From assembly GCA_041656295.1 (NCBI GenBank), contig JBBADV010000001.1:62001-126000 (forward strand): a stretch of 64,000 nucleotides of DNA, read 5' to 3'. A program made the position numbers and the translations under genes. This DNA comes from Kiritimatiellales bacterium (GTDB taxonomy: Bacteria; Verrucomicrobiota; Kiritimatiellia; Kiritimatiellales; Tichowtungiaceae). The notes beneath the pieces were generated by a model. That model was not told where the DNA came from. It ran no database searches and was given only the letters and a program-made list of their open reading frames with translations. Of the stretch, positions 34,212-43,932 are shown piece by piece; position 1 is the stretch's first letter; every line of letters starts with the position of its first letter.

Positions 34212-36131
34212 TTATTCATTAAAGTTAAGAGTTAACTGATGATGATTAAATTGAATGGAGATAATTCCACTGTCCCACACCGATTGAACAAACGGACTGT
34301 CATAAACAAGCTCCGGTGCAAGATTAATAGTCTTTCCGTTGATTTCGGGCAAACGAGTTTGATCAGCAGGAAAAACCATTGTATCACTGTTGAGGCTTTT
34401 GTATGTGAGTACCGATTTTTTAAACGTCAAAGACTGCGAAAGCGCTTTGTTACGAAATGCTTCAAAACTTTCATAATCGGATTTCTGACCGGCTTCAATG
34501 ATTACCGGCGTGTAAGGTTCTTTACAAATAAACCAGTGACCAAATTTTTCGGGAGTCGTTGACAACTCGGCATCACCTTCCACAATACAAACGCCGACAT
34601 ACGTGTCATTTGCTTCAGCAAAAATCCATTGCCCTTCTTTCTCCGGTGTTGAAAGACCGGCATTGGAAAAAAATACGCGCCAGTCATCAACATGTCCTTC
34701 GCCGGAAATCCGTTCATCTGTTTTATTACTCAACGTCTGATTTATGCGCTGAGAAATCATTGTACCTTTAGATTGCACTGCCCAAAATCCGTTGAGAATC
34801 GATTGTTCTTTTTTATTATAAGTGGTCGAATAAACCCGTGCATCAGGATGTCCAGAAAAAACTACTCCAGCCCAGCGATTTTGACTGCTAATGGCAACCC
34901 AGTCGCGTGTCGGACGGGCTTCCGTAAGCAGTGCTCCCATAATAAAATCAGGAGTGCAATATGTGTAACGAAGAATTCCACCGAAATCGGTGCGAAGGAG
35001 ATAATTGTCGGGACGGTCATATCCTTCAACCGCTAGCCCCATTTTGCGCTCGCGGATTTCGTAGGGCGCGAAATTTTTCCAGTTATACGCGATCTGCAGA
35101 ACAATGTCTGGAATCTGCCAGGAGGTTGTAACGAACGGGATCATTGTAAAATGGATGAAGTTCGGCTCGCCGTCACCGATTAAATACCAGGACGCGCGGC
35201 GGATGGGACTTGAGCCGTGCCGTGCATGGCCGGGAGTGCAGCGGATTTTCGCACCGCCCTGAACAAAATCGAGTTGCGATTCCGCCCAGAGTGCCCAGAA
35301 TAAATCCATAAATTTTCCGGCACGATCTTTTAAAATCGGATCATCGCTGAAGTCGTAGAAATTAAGAATACCGCCAGGCACAAGAGACGAATACGACGGC
35401 GAATCAATTTCCACTAACATTCCTTTGCACGCGCGCTGGCGGATGTATTCTTTAAAATATTCAGTCCACACAGTGTAATGTTCGGTAACAATACTTCCAT
35501 CCTGAAACGGTTTGTTCTGATAGTCTGGAAGTCCTTTCAGAATTAATGAAAACATCCAGAAGCTGATGATGTCGTTTGAATGATGGTTTTCTGATCCGGT
35601 GATCCGCCAGGTTTCCGATTCTTTAATTTCCGCCATTTGAATGTCTGCCCGCCCGTTCATCCACTCCCACATAGTGACATGAAGAATCTCCAGCGTATCA
35701 TCGGATATCTGCCCCGGCGCTCTAGACCCGTTCGGCCCGTAGAACAGATACATCCGTGCCAGAGTCTGGCTCAAAAAATGGAAACTGTGCTGCTCAAAAA
35801 ATGTCTGCGGACGCTCCCGGTGATACTGACAAAGTTCCTGCAGAGCCGCATTAGCAGTATCAAGCTGCTCATTCAATTCGAATGCCCGTATTGCAAATTC
35901 AAGAATTGATTTTCCGTAATTCCGGGTAAAGTCGCCGCGATCCCGCCAACCGACAATAATTTCTTCTTTCACCAAAGGCTTGCCGAATTCCTGTGTAAAA
36001 AAATCAATCCGGCGCTGCGCTGTAACAGCGCGAAGTTCAGCAATCTGCTCGCGACTTAATTCGCCGGCGGATATGCCGGATGAGCCAGTACCTAAAAACA
36101 ATAATCCCATCACGATAATTATTGTATTCAT
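34212..36131 (-). CDS. Large secreted protein, possible helical-toroid lyase or hydrolase
   Basis: I do not recognise this 639-residue protein by name. It has a signal peptide (MNTIIIVMGLLFLGTGSSG) chosen because GGAGGAG lies six bases before the ATG at 36131. The N-terminal 350 residues look alpha-helical, with WRITGSENHHSNDIISFWMF near residue 185, a pattern seen in helical-toroid polysaccharide lyases; the C-terminal part looks beta-rich. It lies between two Gfo/Idh/MocA genes in the sulfatase locus. A role in degrading the same polymer is inferred; no catalytic residue can be assigned. Confidence 0.62.
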   Translation of the reverse strand: MNTIIIVMGLLFLGTGSSGISAGELSREQIAELRAVTAQRRIDFFTQEFGKPLVKEEIIVGWRDRGDFTRNYGKSILEFAIRAFELNEQLDTANAALQELCQYHRERPQTFFEQHSFHFLSQTLARMYLFYGPNGSRAPGQISDDTLEILHVTMWEWMNGRADIQMAEIKESETWRITGSENHHSNDIISFWMFSLILKGLPDYQNKPFQDGSIVTEHYTVWTEYFKEYIRQRACKGMLVEIDSPSYSSLVPGGILNFYDFSDDPILKDRAGKFMDLFWALWAESQLDFVQGGAKIRCTPGHARHGSSPIRRASWYLIGDGEPNFIHFTMIPFVTTSWQIPDIVLQIAYNWKNFAPYEIRERKMGLAVEGYDRPDNYLLRTDFGGILRYTYCTPDFIMGALLTEARPTRDWVAISSQNRWAGVVFSGHPDARVYSTTYNKKEQSILNGFWAVQSKGTMISQRINQTLSNKTDERISGEGHVDDWRVFFSNAGLSTPEKEGQWIFAEANDTYVGVCIVEGDAELSTTPEKFGHWFICKEPYTPVIIEAGQKSDYESFEAFRNKALSQSLTFKKSVLTYKSLNSDTMVFPADQTRLPEINGKTINLAPELVYDSPFVQSVWDSGIISIQFNHHQLTLNFNE

Positions 36132-36184
36132 TATAACTCCTCCATTGCATTTATAATATTCAGTAAAAAAAACAAATCCTGCAA

Positions 36185-37426
36185 TCAGTTTACACATACC
36201 TTGCTCTTGCTGTTTTTAAGCAAAGCAGAACAAAACCGTACCGGAAACTGTTTATAGTTTTCAGTATGAAATTTTTTGCTCTGCACGGCCCACGAAACAT
36301 TGATTTCAGAAAACAATGCATTCGCTTCAAAAGCCTGTTCCATTATTCCGGCGATCCCGTCAATCACTGTCTGTATCGTGTCACCGACATTTATACGACG
36401 AAGATATTGTTCGGGAACTGTACAGATTGTTCCGGCGGATTCAAACGCACTGTTTACCGTCACCGTAAACGGACGGGTCATTGCAAGATCACAATAAAGC
36501 ATTTCTTCTCCGCGAACGGTACGACAGAGATGCTGAAGCATTTCAATCCGGTTTTCCTGATAAGCTTCATGCATTTCAATCCGACCATCAGCAAATTCAA
36601 TTTTTAAATCTTTTAAATCACTAAATGTAATGAGCGCTTTTTCTGTCTCGATCACCGTTCGCAACGGAATTTCTGTTTTCGAACCAAGTGTAAACCAGTT
36701 CATCGCTTCAATTCCGTTACGAGTGAGAATCCGCAAACAACTGGTATCTTCACTTTCAATGTCATTACAGCGATATAACTCCGCTTCGACAATCTCCGGT
36801 TCCGCCAGCGCATTCTGCTGGGCTCCGGCGAAGAACAGATTATTGCAAAGACCATGCGCGAACGGATTATTAATATCACCATCAAGAATCCACTGACCGC
36901 CTTGTTTTATTTTTCCAGCCCAGCTGTTCCGGTTAAAATATGCATCCGTACGAATCCACGCGCCGATTGATTTAACTCGCCGGATTTTTCCAAAACGTCC
37001 ATCCAGCAACTCTTTTTTCAACTGCTGCACCAAACCGGCGTAAAGAGCATTAAAGCACACCGCTACCGGTAGTCTGACTGATGTCGCAAATTGATTCAGT
37101 TCATCCAGCTCCTGTACTGTAGCAACCGGCGGCTTTTCCATCCATACTGGGAATCCGGCAGCAAGACACTGCTTCGTAATACTCGCATGAAGATGAATCG
37201 GCGTCGGGTTCATCACAACATCAAACCTGCCGTAATTCAATAATTCATCAATTGTCTGGAAAACATGAATGCCGCGCTCACGACAATATTGCACACCGGC
37301 ACTGTCCAGATCGCGGGAAGTTACCGCCGTAACGGTGCAGTTAAATGGAATTGATAAAACGCGTTTAATTAGTTGAAAAGCATAACTGCCGCATCCGATC
37401 ACCCCAATTTTTACCGGCTCATTCAT
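36185..37426 (-). CDS. Gfo/Idh/MocA family oxidoreductase
   Basis: This roughly 413-residue protein has the Rossmann motif VKIGVIGCGSYAFQLIKRV at its N-terminus and the family's EKPPVATVQELDEL segment, with the conserved EKP Lys, near residue 100. It should oxidise or reduce a sugar, sugar acid or inositol with NAD(P). A shorter start at 37426 is preferred because the alternative is a TTG without a ribosome site. It lies 53 bases upstream of the 34212 gene. It and the 60478 protein are alike (GKIRRVKSIGAWIRTDAYFN compared with ...RADAYYSNAWRGK), so they may act on related substrates. Confidence 0.85.
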   Translation of the reverse strand: MNEPVKIGVIGCGSYAFQLIKRVLSIPFNCTVTAVTSRDLDSAGVQYCRERGIHVFQTIDELLNYGRFDVVMNPTPIHLHASITKQCLAAGFPVWMEKPPVATVQELDELNQFATSVRLPVAVCFNALYAGLVQQLKKELLDGRFGKIRRVKSIGAWIRTDAYFNRNSWAGKIKQGGQWILDGDINNPFAHGLCNNLFFAGAQQNALAEPEIVEAELYRCNDIESEDTSCLRILTRNGIEAMNWFTLGSKTEIPLRTVIETEKALITFSDLKDLKIEFADGRIEMHEAYQENRIEMLQHLCRTVRGEEMLYCDLAMTRPFTVTVNSAFESAGTICTVPEQYLRRINVGDTIQTVIDGIAGIMEQAFEANALFSEINVSWAVQSKKFHTENYKQFPVRFCSALLKNSKSKVCVN

Positions 37427-37464
37427 CGATGTTAAACTTTCTGTTTCTCCGATATTCAATCGGG

Positions 37465-38265
37465 TTATGGAGTTAATGAAACCTGAAATCCTGCAACACG
37501 AAAATTGGCGATATTATTTTTCGTTCCGTTAAAATGCATTCCCTGCATAAGTATTCCGAATGCCTGAATATCCGTCAATTCTGCCCCGAAAACACCAGTA
37601 CCGGGACTGGCCGTATTAAAAAACTGATTTTTTGCGGGGTCATAAGGATACCAGGTTTCTGTATAGCCGTTTAATTTAAACTTACCGGCGACAGTCAATT
37701 CACGTCTTGACACATACCAGTTTGTTCCATTTTTAACTAGTGCGCGCGTCATTTTGCCGCCATTCAACAATTCAACATTAATAGAAACCGAATCGGCGGT
37801 ATTTTCAAAACGCAGATTTTCGATAGCTGATAATCCATTCAGGAAATCCGCTTTTTTAACATGTGGTGAAAAAGCAAGCCCCATATCTGAAATACCGGCC
37901 TTATTGGAAATCTGAAGCGCTTTTTTCCCTGCATGATAGCGGTAATAATTCACGTTACCGACGTTATCTGTTGAATTAAAATTCGCGACCTGATATCCGC
38001 CATAAAAAACGCTATTCTTTATTTCGGCATGAATTTTTGTATTGATTGCAATGAAAGGAGTATCGATTGGACGGAACCGCCGGCGATCATTCATATTTCC
38101 ATCAAAATCATAATCGCCCGTTTCGGTAGACGTTCCAGCCTTCGACACATTCTGTTCTACATCGCTGTAATTAGCGCCGAAATCAACAGCCAGTACACCC
38201 CACGCGGTTGAAGCAGCGGTCATCATTGCATAAATAAACAGTATAATATAAAATTGCGGTTTCAT
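37465..38265 (-). CDS. Secreted family C protein without anchor
   Basis: This 266-residue protein has a signal peptide (IILFIYAMMTAASTAWG) and a beta-rich body that aligns with the 38372 product along its length (LAVDFGANYSD, DFDGNMNDRRRFRPID, YGGYQVANF, KKADFLNG, LNGYTETWYPYDP, AFGILMQGM). It ends FQVSLTP, where the paralogue goes on with EPG and an anchor. The gene is preceded by AGAGGATG. No catalytic motif is visible; a binding or surface role is inferred. Confidence 0.75.
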   Translation of the reverse strand: MKPQFYIILFIYAMMTAASTAWGVLAVDFGANYSDVEQNVSKAGTSTETGDYDFDGNMNDRRRFRPIDTPFIAINTKIHAEIKNSVFYGGYQVANFNSTDNVGNVNYYRYHAGKKALQISNKAGISDMGLAFSPHVKKADFLNGLSAIENLRFENTADSVSINVELLNGGKMTRALVKNGTNWYVSRRELTVAGKFKLNGYTETWYPYDPAKNQFFNTASPGTGVFGAELTDIQAFGILMQGMHFNGTKNNIANFRVAGFQVSLTP

Positions 38266-38330
38266 TACAGCATCCTCTGAACTTTAGATAATTATCCCTG
38301 ATATCACTTTACCGGACTGAAATATTTACA

Positions 38331-38359
38331 ACAGGGCAGGCCGTTGCGGCCTGTCCTGT
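38331..38359 (-). terminator. Hairpin between the two family C genes
   Basis: ACAGGGCAGGCCG and CGGCCTGTCCTGT pair with one mismatch around a TTG loop. No clear U-run follows on the minus strand, so it may attenuate or stabilise rather than fully stop transcription. Confidence 0.6.
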
Positions 38360-38371
38360 TTAATTATCGCT

Positions 38372-39244
38372 TTATTTATTGCGAATGAAAAATGCGCTGA
38401 CTACACCGATAATATATAATCCAATGGTTCCCGGCTCCGGAACAAGTGATGCCTGAAATCCAGTAATCCGGAAATGTGCGGCATTATTCTGAGCTGTGCT
38501 ATCAAACCCAAGTCCCTGCATAAATACACCAAACGCCTGAACATCAGTCAGCGTTGCTCCAGAAATCCCTGTGCCGAGATTCGTAGTATTTATAAAATAG
38601 TTGACGGATGGATCAAACGCATACCATGTCTCTGTGTATCCGTTAAAACTGAGACTGGTGGCGGATGTTACTTCACTAGCGGACACATACCAGGTCGATC
38701 CATTTTGAACAAGTGCACGGGCGGTTTGCCCTTCTGCAAACGTTCCGTTAAACAGATTAATTGTAAATGAAACAGAGTTCGCGGCATTGTCAAAACTCAA
38801 ATTCGCAACGCCTGCCTGTCCGTTTAAAAAATCCGCCTTTTTAACATAAGGCGTAAAAGCCAGCCCCATATTCGTCGTTGATCCAGCGCTTGAAATTTGA
38901 AGAGTTTTCTGAGCGCCAAGATAACGATAATAATTTACATTGCCAGGATTCACTGTCGCGCTGAAAGCTGCGATTTGATAACCGCCATACAAAACATTAT
39001 TTTTATTAGCCAGTGCTGGCAATACAAGAAAATCACGGTCTATTGGCTGGTACCGGCGCCGGTCCGTATTATTTCCATCAAAATTAAAATCCTTGTCAGA
39101 TTCTAAAATTGAAGCTGATTTACTGGCATCTACATCACTGGAACCATAATCACCACCGAAATCAACAGCCAGAACGCCCCATGCGGTTGAACCTGTCATA
39201 ATCAGTGCAACAATTGACATAATAATACTTAATTTATTCTTCAT
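38372..39244 (-). CDS. Secreted family C protein with PEP-CTERM anchor
   Basis: This 290-residue protein has a signal peptide (IIMSIVALIMTGSTAWG), a body homologous to the 37465 product, and a C-terminal LVPEPGTIGLYIIGVVSAFF helix with basic RNK tail: a PEP-CTERM signal. I chose the ATG at 39244 because GGAGGAAGAG lies directly upstream; an ATG further out would put a non-signal extension before it. Its promoter region carries two palindromes and faces a LacI-type regulator gene, a likely controller. Confidence 0.82.
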   Translation of the reverse strand: MKNKLSIIMSIVALIMTGSTAWGVLAVDFGGDYGSSDVDASKSASILESDKDFNFDGNNTDRRRYQPIDRDFLVLPALANKNNVLYGGYQIAAFSATVNPGNVNYYRYLGAQKTLQISSAGSTTNMGLAFTPYVKKADFLNGQAGVANLSFDNAANSVSFTINLFNGTFAEGQTARALVQNGSTWYVSASEVTSATSLSFNGYTETWYAFDPSVNYFINTTNLGTGISGATLTDVQAFGVFMQGLGFDSTAQNNAAHFRITGFQASLVPEPGTIGLYIIGVVSAFFIRNK

Positions 39245-39551
39245 CTCTTCCTCCTTATCCTTTCCGGCGAAACCCGCCATTTGTTTATTTGCCGCATTCA
39301 TGAAACATATCATGAATAAATCTATTTATTTCATGCAAAAATACATAGAATTTGTTACTCGTCAAGAAAATTAATGTGCATATTTTACGCAAAAATAAGC
39401 TTTACTTTTTATGTACATTACATAAATAATTATAAACGAATAATATTATCAACCAAAGTATTCTCCGTTTTAAGCAATGCTTATTGACAAACAACGCGCT
39501 CTGGAGAATAAAACAGCAATCAGTTAATAAAAATTTACAGAAATCTGCCTT
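39245..39551. promoter_or_regulatory. Divergent regulatory region with two palindromes
   Basis: ATTCATGA-N6-TCATGAAT (39296-39317) and TTATGTA-CAT-TACATAA (39409-39425) are perfect interrupted palindromes of operator size. They lie between the family C gene and the LacI-type regulator and may let the regulator control both. The rest is A/T-rich without genes. Confidence 0.55.
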
Positions 39552-40565
39552 ATGACAATTCAGAACGTTGCAAAGAAAGCGGGCGTATCCACCGCTACCG
39601 TTTCGCGAATGATTAATGAAACCACATTTGTTAATGCTGAAACAAAAGAGAGAATTCTGACTGCAATGAAAGCAGTTGGATATGATCCCGCTCGCCGGAA
39701 ACGCCGGAAAGCGCCGGTATTCCAATCACCGTTAAAACACCAGAATACTGCAATGATCTGGGTCGGCGGCGACGACGCCCAGTTAACCCACACCGGCCAG
39801 AACATGATGCAAGGCATCACAGAAGCTCTGCGGGAAATGGGTGCCAGTCTGACAGTCGATCATCTTGATTCAAGCGGATATATTCCACGGGCATTAATGG
39901 CTGGAAAACTTGATGGGATATTTATTAACGGTCCGGCACCGTCCCCTGCAATCTGTGACCAATTGAAAAAATTTCCGACCGTATGGTTGCTTCAAACAGG
40001 CTCAGTCGATTTCGGGGACCGCGTACAACCGGACCATACCTTTGCTGGCGAACTTGCATACGGATATCTGGTTAATAAAGGCTGCCGGAATCTGTGCTGC
40101 ATGAGTTATGCAGCAACACCTGGTCATTTCCAATATTGGAAATCCCGCACCGACAGCTTTGTCAGTCATGCCGCTCAAAACGGAATTCCCTGCAGTTTGC
40201 TTGACCTGCCGGAGCCGGATAATCCGGAAAGCAGACAATCCGACCTGGCCGCTGCCGCCGCAAATTTAGTTAATTCGCTCATTCGCCTTCATAAAAAACC
40301 GGATGGACTATTTGTAGCAAATAATCTTGGTGTTTACGTTCATAACGAATTAAGCCGGCACAGTGTTATCCCAATGAAAGATTTGTTCATGGTTGCCGGA
40401 GATACAATGGTTTGTACCCAGCACATGAGCCCGGATCCGGTTAAAATCAGAATTTTTAGCAAACAGATCGGACAGATGGCAGTGGAAGCGCTACTCCTTC
40501 GCATCAGAAAGCCGAACATGCCGAATATTACGCATCTTATAAAGCCGGAGTTAGTTATTCCTTAA
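39552..40565 (+). CDS. LacI family transcriptional regulator
   Basis: This 337-residue protein opens with the LacI helix-turn-helix (MTIQNVAKKAGVSTATVSRM, then the hinge region near residue 50) and continues as a periplasmic-binding-like sensor domain (AMIWVGGDDAQLTH, MAGKLDGIFINGP, DLFMVAGDTMV). It is the only plus-strand gene in a long minus-strand run and ends overlapping the next gene by 11 bases, tail to tail. It probably represses the divergent secreted-protein operon until a breakdown product binds. Confidence 0.92.
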   Translation: MTIQNVAKKAGVSTATVSRMINETTFVNAETKERILTAMKAVGYDPARRKRRKAPVFQSPLKHQNTAMIWVGGDDAQLTHTGQNMMQGITEALREMGASLTVDHLDSSGYIPRALMAGKLDGIFINGPAPSPAICDQLKKFPTVWLLQTGSVDFGDRVQPDHTFAGELAYGYLVNKGCRNLCCMSYAATPGHFQYWKSRTDSFVSHAAQNGIPCSLLDLPEPDNPESRQSDLAAAAANLVNSLIRLHKKPDGLFVANNLGVYVHNELSRHSVIPMKDLFMVAGDTMVCTQHMSPDPVKIRIFSKQIGQMAVEALLLRIRKPNMPNITHLIKPELVIP

Positions 40566-42273
40566 TTCGACAAACTGAAATTCGGATACTTTCGACAGAA
40601 GAGAGCCGAATATTCGGAATCGTTAATATCCCGTTCATATCCGCCTGAACGAAAACATCATTTACTAGAACGGTCTCAAATGGAGAAATGCGAAATTGCG
40701 TTAACCGGCGAAGGGTCATATCAGCCGTGCAAACCGGTGGAAGGAAATCGCCGGAAATGGATAAACAAATGTTCCATAAGTCACCGGTTTCTTCAACATC
40801 CGACCAGTAAATGCCGCGGTTTATCCAGCCTTCGATATCGCCGTCATTTTTGTCGCCGTTGCCGGGATTGCGATTCGCCGAAAAATTGCTAAACGCCGGA
40901 AAACTGTTCTGCAATGTAATTTCCGGTTGAGAGGAGTAGAAGTTTTCAATGTCAGCGGGAACGGTTCCTGATTGCCTCATGCTGTGCGACTGATTATTCC
41001 AATAGCAGGCAAACGCGCGTCGGCCTTGATTCATCGCAGCGTAAAACGGCGGATTATTGATCCACGGAATTGAACCGTCGCGCCGGCCGTTATACAGAAC
41101 CAGAAACGGGAGATCGCCGGAAAATTCCAGCGCAATTTTTTCGCTGTTCATCCGCTCCATCAACGGAATTCCTTCGTGAGTCATCACCGTTTCATCGCAG
41201 GGAAATCCGCAAAGTCCGTCCAGCCGCCATAAATTACTTCTGCCGTCCGGCGCCGAGCGGGTTGTATAGGATGTCACCGGAACGAAACTGAATATTGTGG
41301 CGAAAACATCGGGATGGTGGAATCCGACAGAAATTGCGCCGGAACCGCCCATTGAGCCGCCCTGAAGATATGTGCGCGCCGGATCAGTTTCGAAATATTC
41401 CTGCGCCCAGCGAACCAGATACAGCAAATATTCTTCGGTGTAGTTCACCGTGATGCCGTCTTTCACGCGATCCGCATCGTAAATCAGATTATTGCAACCG
41501 TACCACCACGTATTAATCGCCGGAACATGATCGCGTTTGTCCGAAGAAAAAAGCAGCGGACGCCCGATCCACGTACGGTCAAACGGCGTAATTAAAATTC
41601 CGTCGTCGGTGCTTTCGACAATAAATTTGCGCGCGAGACCTTCGCGCCAGCCCTGCCGCGCATCACCGAAAATAATAAAATTTGCACTCCGGTTTACATC
41701 CGTTCCACCGCCGCGACCGTGCAGCGTCAACGTCAAACTTTTACCGCGCGCACTGCCTTGCGCCGGAACATTGGTTGAAAGCAGAAGCGGCTGCGGCAGT
41801 TCAACCGCCGCTGTCACGGGAATTTTCAATGAGTTTACACCGGGAACCGCACCGGTGCTCTGCGCCGGTAGCACCGCAAAAAACATTTCCGGCGGATCAT
41901 CAGGCAGAACGGTGTGAACAAACAGTCCGCCGGCAGGATTTAATTCGCGTCCGTTGATAACATATCCATGCGTCCGGTCCGGCGCGGCGCCGGAATCAAA
42001 CGACGCCGGATCCTGCCACCAGTCGCACGCGCTGGACGGTTCGATATGATGTCCGATCTGTTGCGCGCCGGAAAAATTATGTTCATCAATCGGCTCATTG
42101 TGCATAAACACGCTGAACGTTGTGCCCGCCGGCGACGGCTGTTCATCCCAGAAAAGGAACACCTGACCGGGACGAACTTCGGCGCGCAAATTCGAAACCA
42201 TATTGTTCGCGGAATAAAGCGCCGGCGCGATCAACATAAGCGCCGGCAGAATAGATTTTATATTTTTCACCAT
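40555..42273 (-). CDS. Secreted alpha/beta-hydrolase, esterase-like
   Basis: This 572-residue exported protein has a signal peptide (ILPALMLIAPALYS) and a beta-sandwich N-terminus with fibronectin-like strands (VSNLRAEVRPGQVFLFWDE). The catalytic part holds LTLHGRGGG (oxyanion region, near residue 190), LQGGSMGGSGAISVG with the nucleophile Ser near 320, and GRRDGSIPW and NNQSHSMRQ near 430 and 460 for the acid and His. Such enzymes are often carbohydrate esterases that strip acetyl or feruloyl groups. It sits among sulfatases, which fits debranching of a modified glycan. Confidence 0.78.
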   Translation of the reverse strand: MVKNIKSILPALMLIAPALYSANNMVSNLRAEVRPGQVFLFWDEQPSPAGTTFSVFMHNEPIDEHNFSGAQQIGHHIEPSSACDWWQDPASFDSGAAPDRTHGYVINGRELNPAGGLFVHTVLPDDPPEMFFAVLPAQSTGAVPGVNSLKIPVTAAVELPQPLLLSTNVPAQGSARGKSLTLTLHGRGGGTDVNRSANFIIFGDARQGWREGLARKFIVESTDDGILITPFDRTWIGRPLLFSSDKRDHVPAINTWWYGCNNLIYDADRVKDGITVNYTEEYLLYLVRWAQEYFETDPARTYLQGGSMGGSGAISVGFHHPDVFATIFSFVPVTSYTTRSAPDGRSNLWRLDGLCGFPCDETVMTHEGIPLMERMNSEKIALEFSGDLPFLVLYNGRRDGSIPWINNPPFYAAMNQGRRAFACYWNNQSHSMRQSGTVPADIENFYSSQPEITLQNSFPAFSNFSANRNPGNGDKNDGDIEGWINRGIYWSDVEETGDLWNICLSISGDFLPPVCTADMTLRRLTQFRISPFETVLVNDVFVQADMNGILTIPNIRLSSVESIRISVCRIKE

Positions 42274-42283
42274 AACTCTTCGA

Positions 42284-43900
42284 TTATAAGGAAACCCTCA
42301 CCGCCCCTGCTGATGCGCCATTGACCTTCCGTTTGCGCACTTGTTCGAGATACGGCGAACGAACACGATCAAGCCATGCAATCAACTGTTTTTTCATTGC
42401 CTCAGCTTGAGGAAAATGTTTTTTCCAGTCGGGATTCGAGCCGAGCAGATTATTCATTTCGTGCGGATCGGTTTTCAGATCATACAGCGCGTCGAGCGAT
42501 GAGGCTTCCGGCGTCCGTCCGAAAAGAAATTTCCACCGTCCATCAAACGCCATAAAACCGGGAACATCATCGTTCGCCCACTCAGCAAAAATCATGCGCG
42601 GCTCAGCGGCTCCTTTTTCAATCAGCGGCCGCAGGCTGGCGCCGTCGGATTCGTGTATGCCAGCGCCAAGATAATCAAGAATTGTCGCAAACAGGTCGAT
42701 CTGCGAAACCGGCGAGGTCACCACCGTTCCTGCCGGAATAATTCCCGGCAGCCGCATCATCAGCGGCACATGCACCGACTCTTCATAAAAAACCTCTTTT
42801 CCGTGCCGTCCGTGCGCACTGAGCATTTCGCCGTGGTCGCTGGTAAAAATGACGAGCGTATTTTCTTCAATGCCCTTTTCCTGAAGCACATCGAGAATTT
42901 TACCGAGCCAGTCGTCGAGTTCTTTAACAAGTCCGTAGTATTCGGAAATCATGTATTTCACATTTCCCGGATCACGGTATTTATTCGTTGAACCGGTTTC
43001 CGTTGGGTATGGAGAATTCTCCATCAGATCGCTGATGCTCACCGGCATCGCCATTTCGTCCGGCGGATACATTCCGTAATACGGCGCGGTCGGAAGCAGC
43101 GAAGGATGCGGTTTATTAAAGGAACAGGTAATCGAAAACGGCGCGCCGGCAAACTCGCGGAGCGTATCAATTGTCAGATCGGCTTTATATGCCGTTGCGG
43201 ACAGTTCTGCCGGAATCAGCAGTTCGCCGTGCAGGTCTGCCTGTTTATGTGTTCTCTCCGTCACATCAAGTTCCGCCTGCGAAAGCCCGTAATAATGATC
43301 GAACGGATTCGGGCGGTAAATTGTGGTTTTATTAAGTTTGAGTTCGCCGGCGCCGAGCAGACGGTCAAGCGCTCCGGAGTTTTTCAGGTGTGCGTCATAT
43401 CCCGGGTCGCGCATCGGATTACCGGCGGCGATGCGATGATGGAAACTCTCGTAACATCCGGCGCGATATGCCGGCGCATGCCATTTCCCGTGATATTCGC
43501 ACCGGTATCCCTGCTCTGCCAGAATCTCATCAAACGTCTTCATCGGGAAAATATTGCCGGCCGGGTCCGGCTTCTCCGCCTGCTTGTTGTTGATCACTTT
43601 GTGATTGTAAATCGAACGGCCGGAAAGAAGCGTTGAACGCGCCGGCGCACTGATCGGACACTGCGTGTACGCCTTTTCAAAACGCACACCGCCGGCAGCG
43701 AGCCGGTCAAAATTCGGAGTTTCAACCACCTTACCGTCCATGCAGCTCAGTGCGTCAAAACGAAGCTGGTCGCACATAATAAAAAGCAGATTGATACGGT
43801 TGCCGGATGGAGCGGCCTGCAGAAATTTCGGCAGCAAAACTGTGCCGGCAGAAGCAACGCCCATATTCCGGAGAAATTCACGGCGACTGTGATTTTTCAT
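42284..43900 (-). CDS. Sulfatase, serine-type formylglycine site, Tat signal
   Basis: This 538-residue sulfatase has a twin-arginine signal (SRREFLRNMGVASAGTVLLP). The formylglycine motif at residues 84-88 is SAPAR, so it is serine-type and needs the radical SAM maturase anSME, not seen in this window. FIMCDQLRFDA, FTSDHGEMLSAHGRHGKE and the C-terminal YDLKTDPHEMNNL are standard. It removes sulfate esters from a glycan at or beyond the inner membrane. It lies ten bases downstream of the esterase's neighbour. Confidence 0.93.
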   Translation of the reverse strand: MKNHSRREFLRNMGVASAGTVLLPKFLQAAPSGNRINLLFIMCDQLRFDALSCMDGKVVETPNFDRLAAGGVRFEKAYTQCPISAPARSTLLSGRSIYNHKVINNKQAEKPDPAGNIFPMKTFDEILAEQGYRCEYHGKWHAPAYRAGCYESFHHRIAAGNPMRDPGYDAHLKNSGALDRLLGAGELKLNKTTIYRPNPFDHYYGLSQAELDVTERTHKQADLHGELLIPAELSATAYKADLTIDTLREFAGAPFSITCSFNKPHPSLLPTAPYYGMYPPDEMAMPVSISDLMENSPYPTETGSTNKYRDPGNVKYMISEYYGLVKELDDWLGKILDVLQEKGIEENTLVIFTSDHGEMLSAHGRHGKEVFYEESVHVPLMMRLPGIIPAGTVVTSPVSQIDLFATILDYLGAGIHESDGASLRPLIEKGAAEPRMIFAEWANDDVPGFMAFDGRWKFLFGRTPEASSLDALYDLKTDPHEMNNLLGSNPDWKKHFPQAEAMKKQLIAWLDRVRSPYLEQVRKRKVNGASAGAVRVSL

Positions 43901-43932
43901 GGTAACCCTTTCGTTGCGAAGATCGTTCCGGC

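Noticed and set aside
40555..40565. Overlap of the LacI gene and the hydrolase as evidence of an error
   Set aside because: The 11-base tail-to-tail overlap leaves both C-termini natural and both frames intact.
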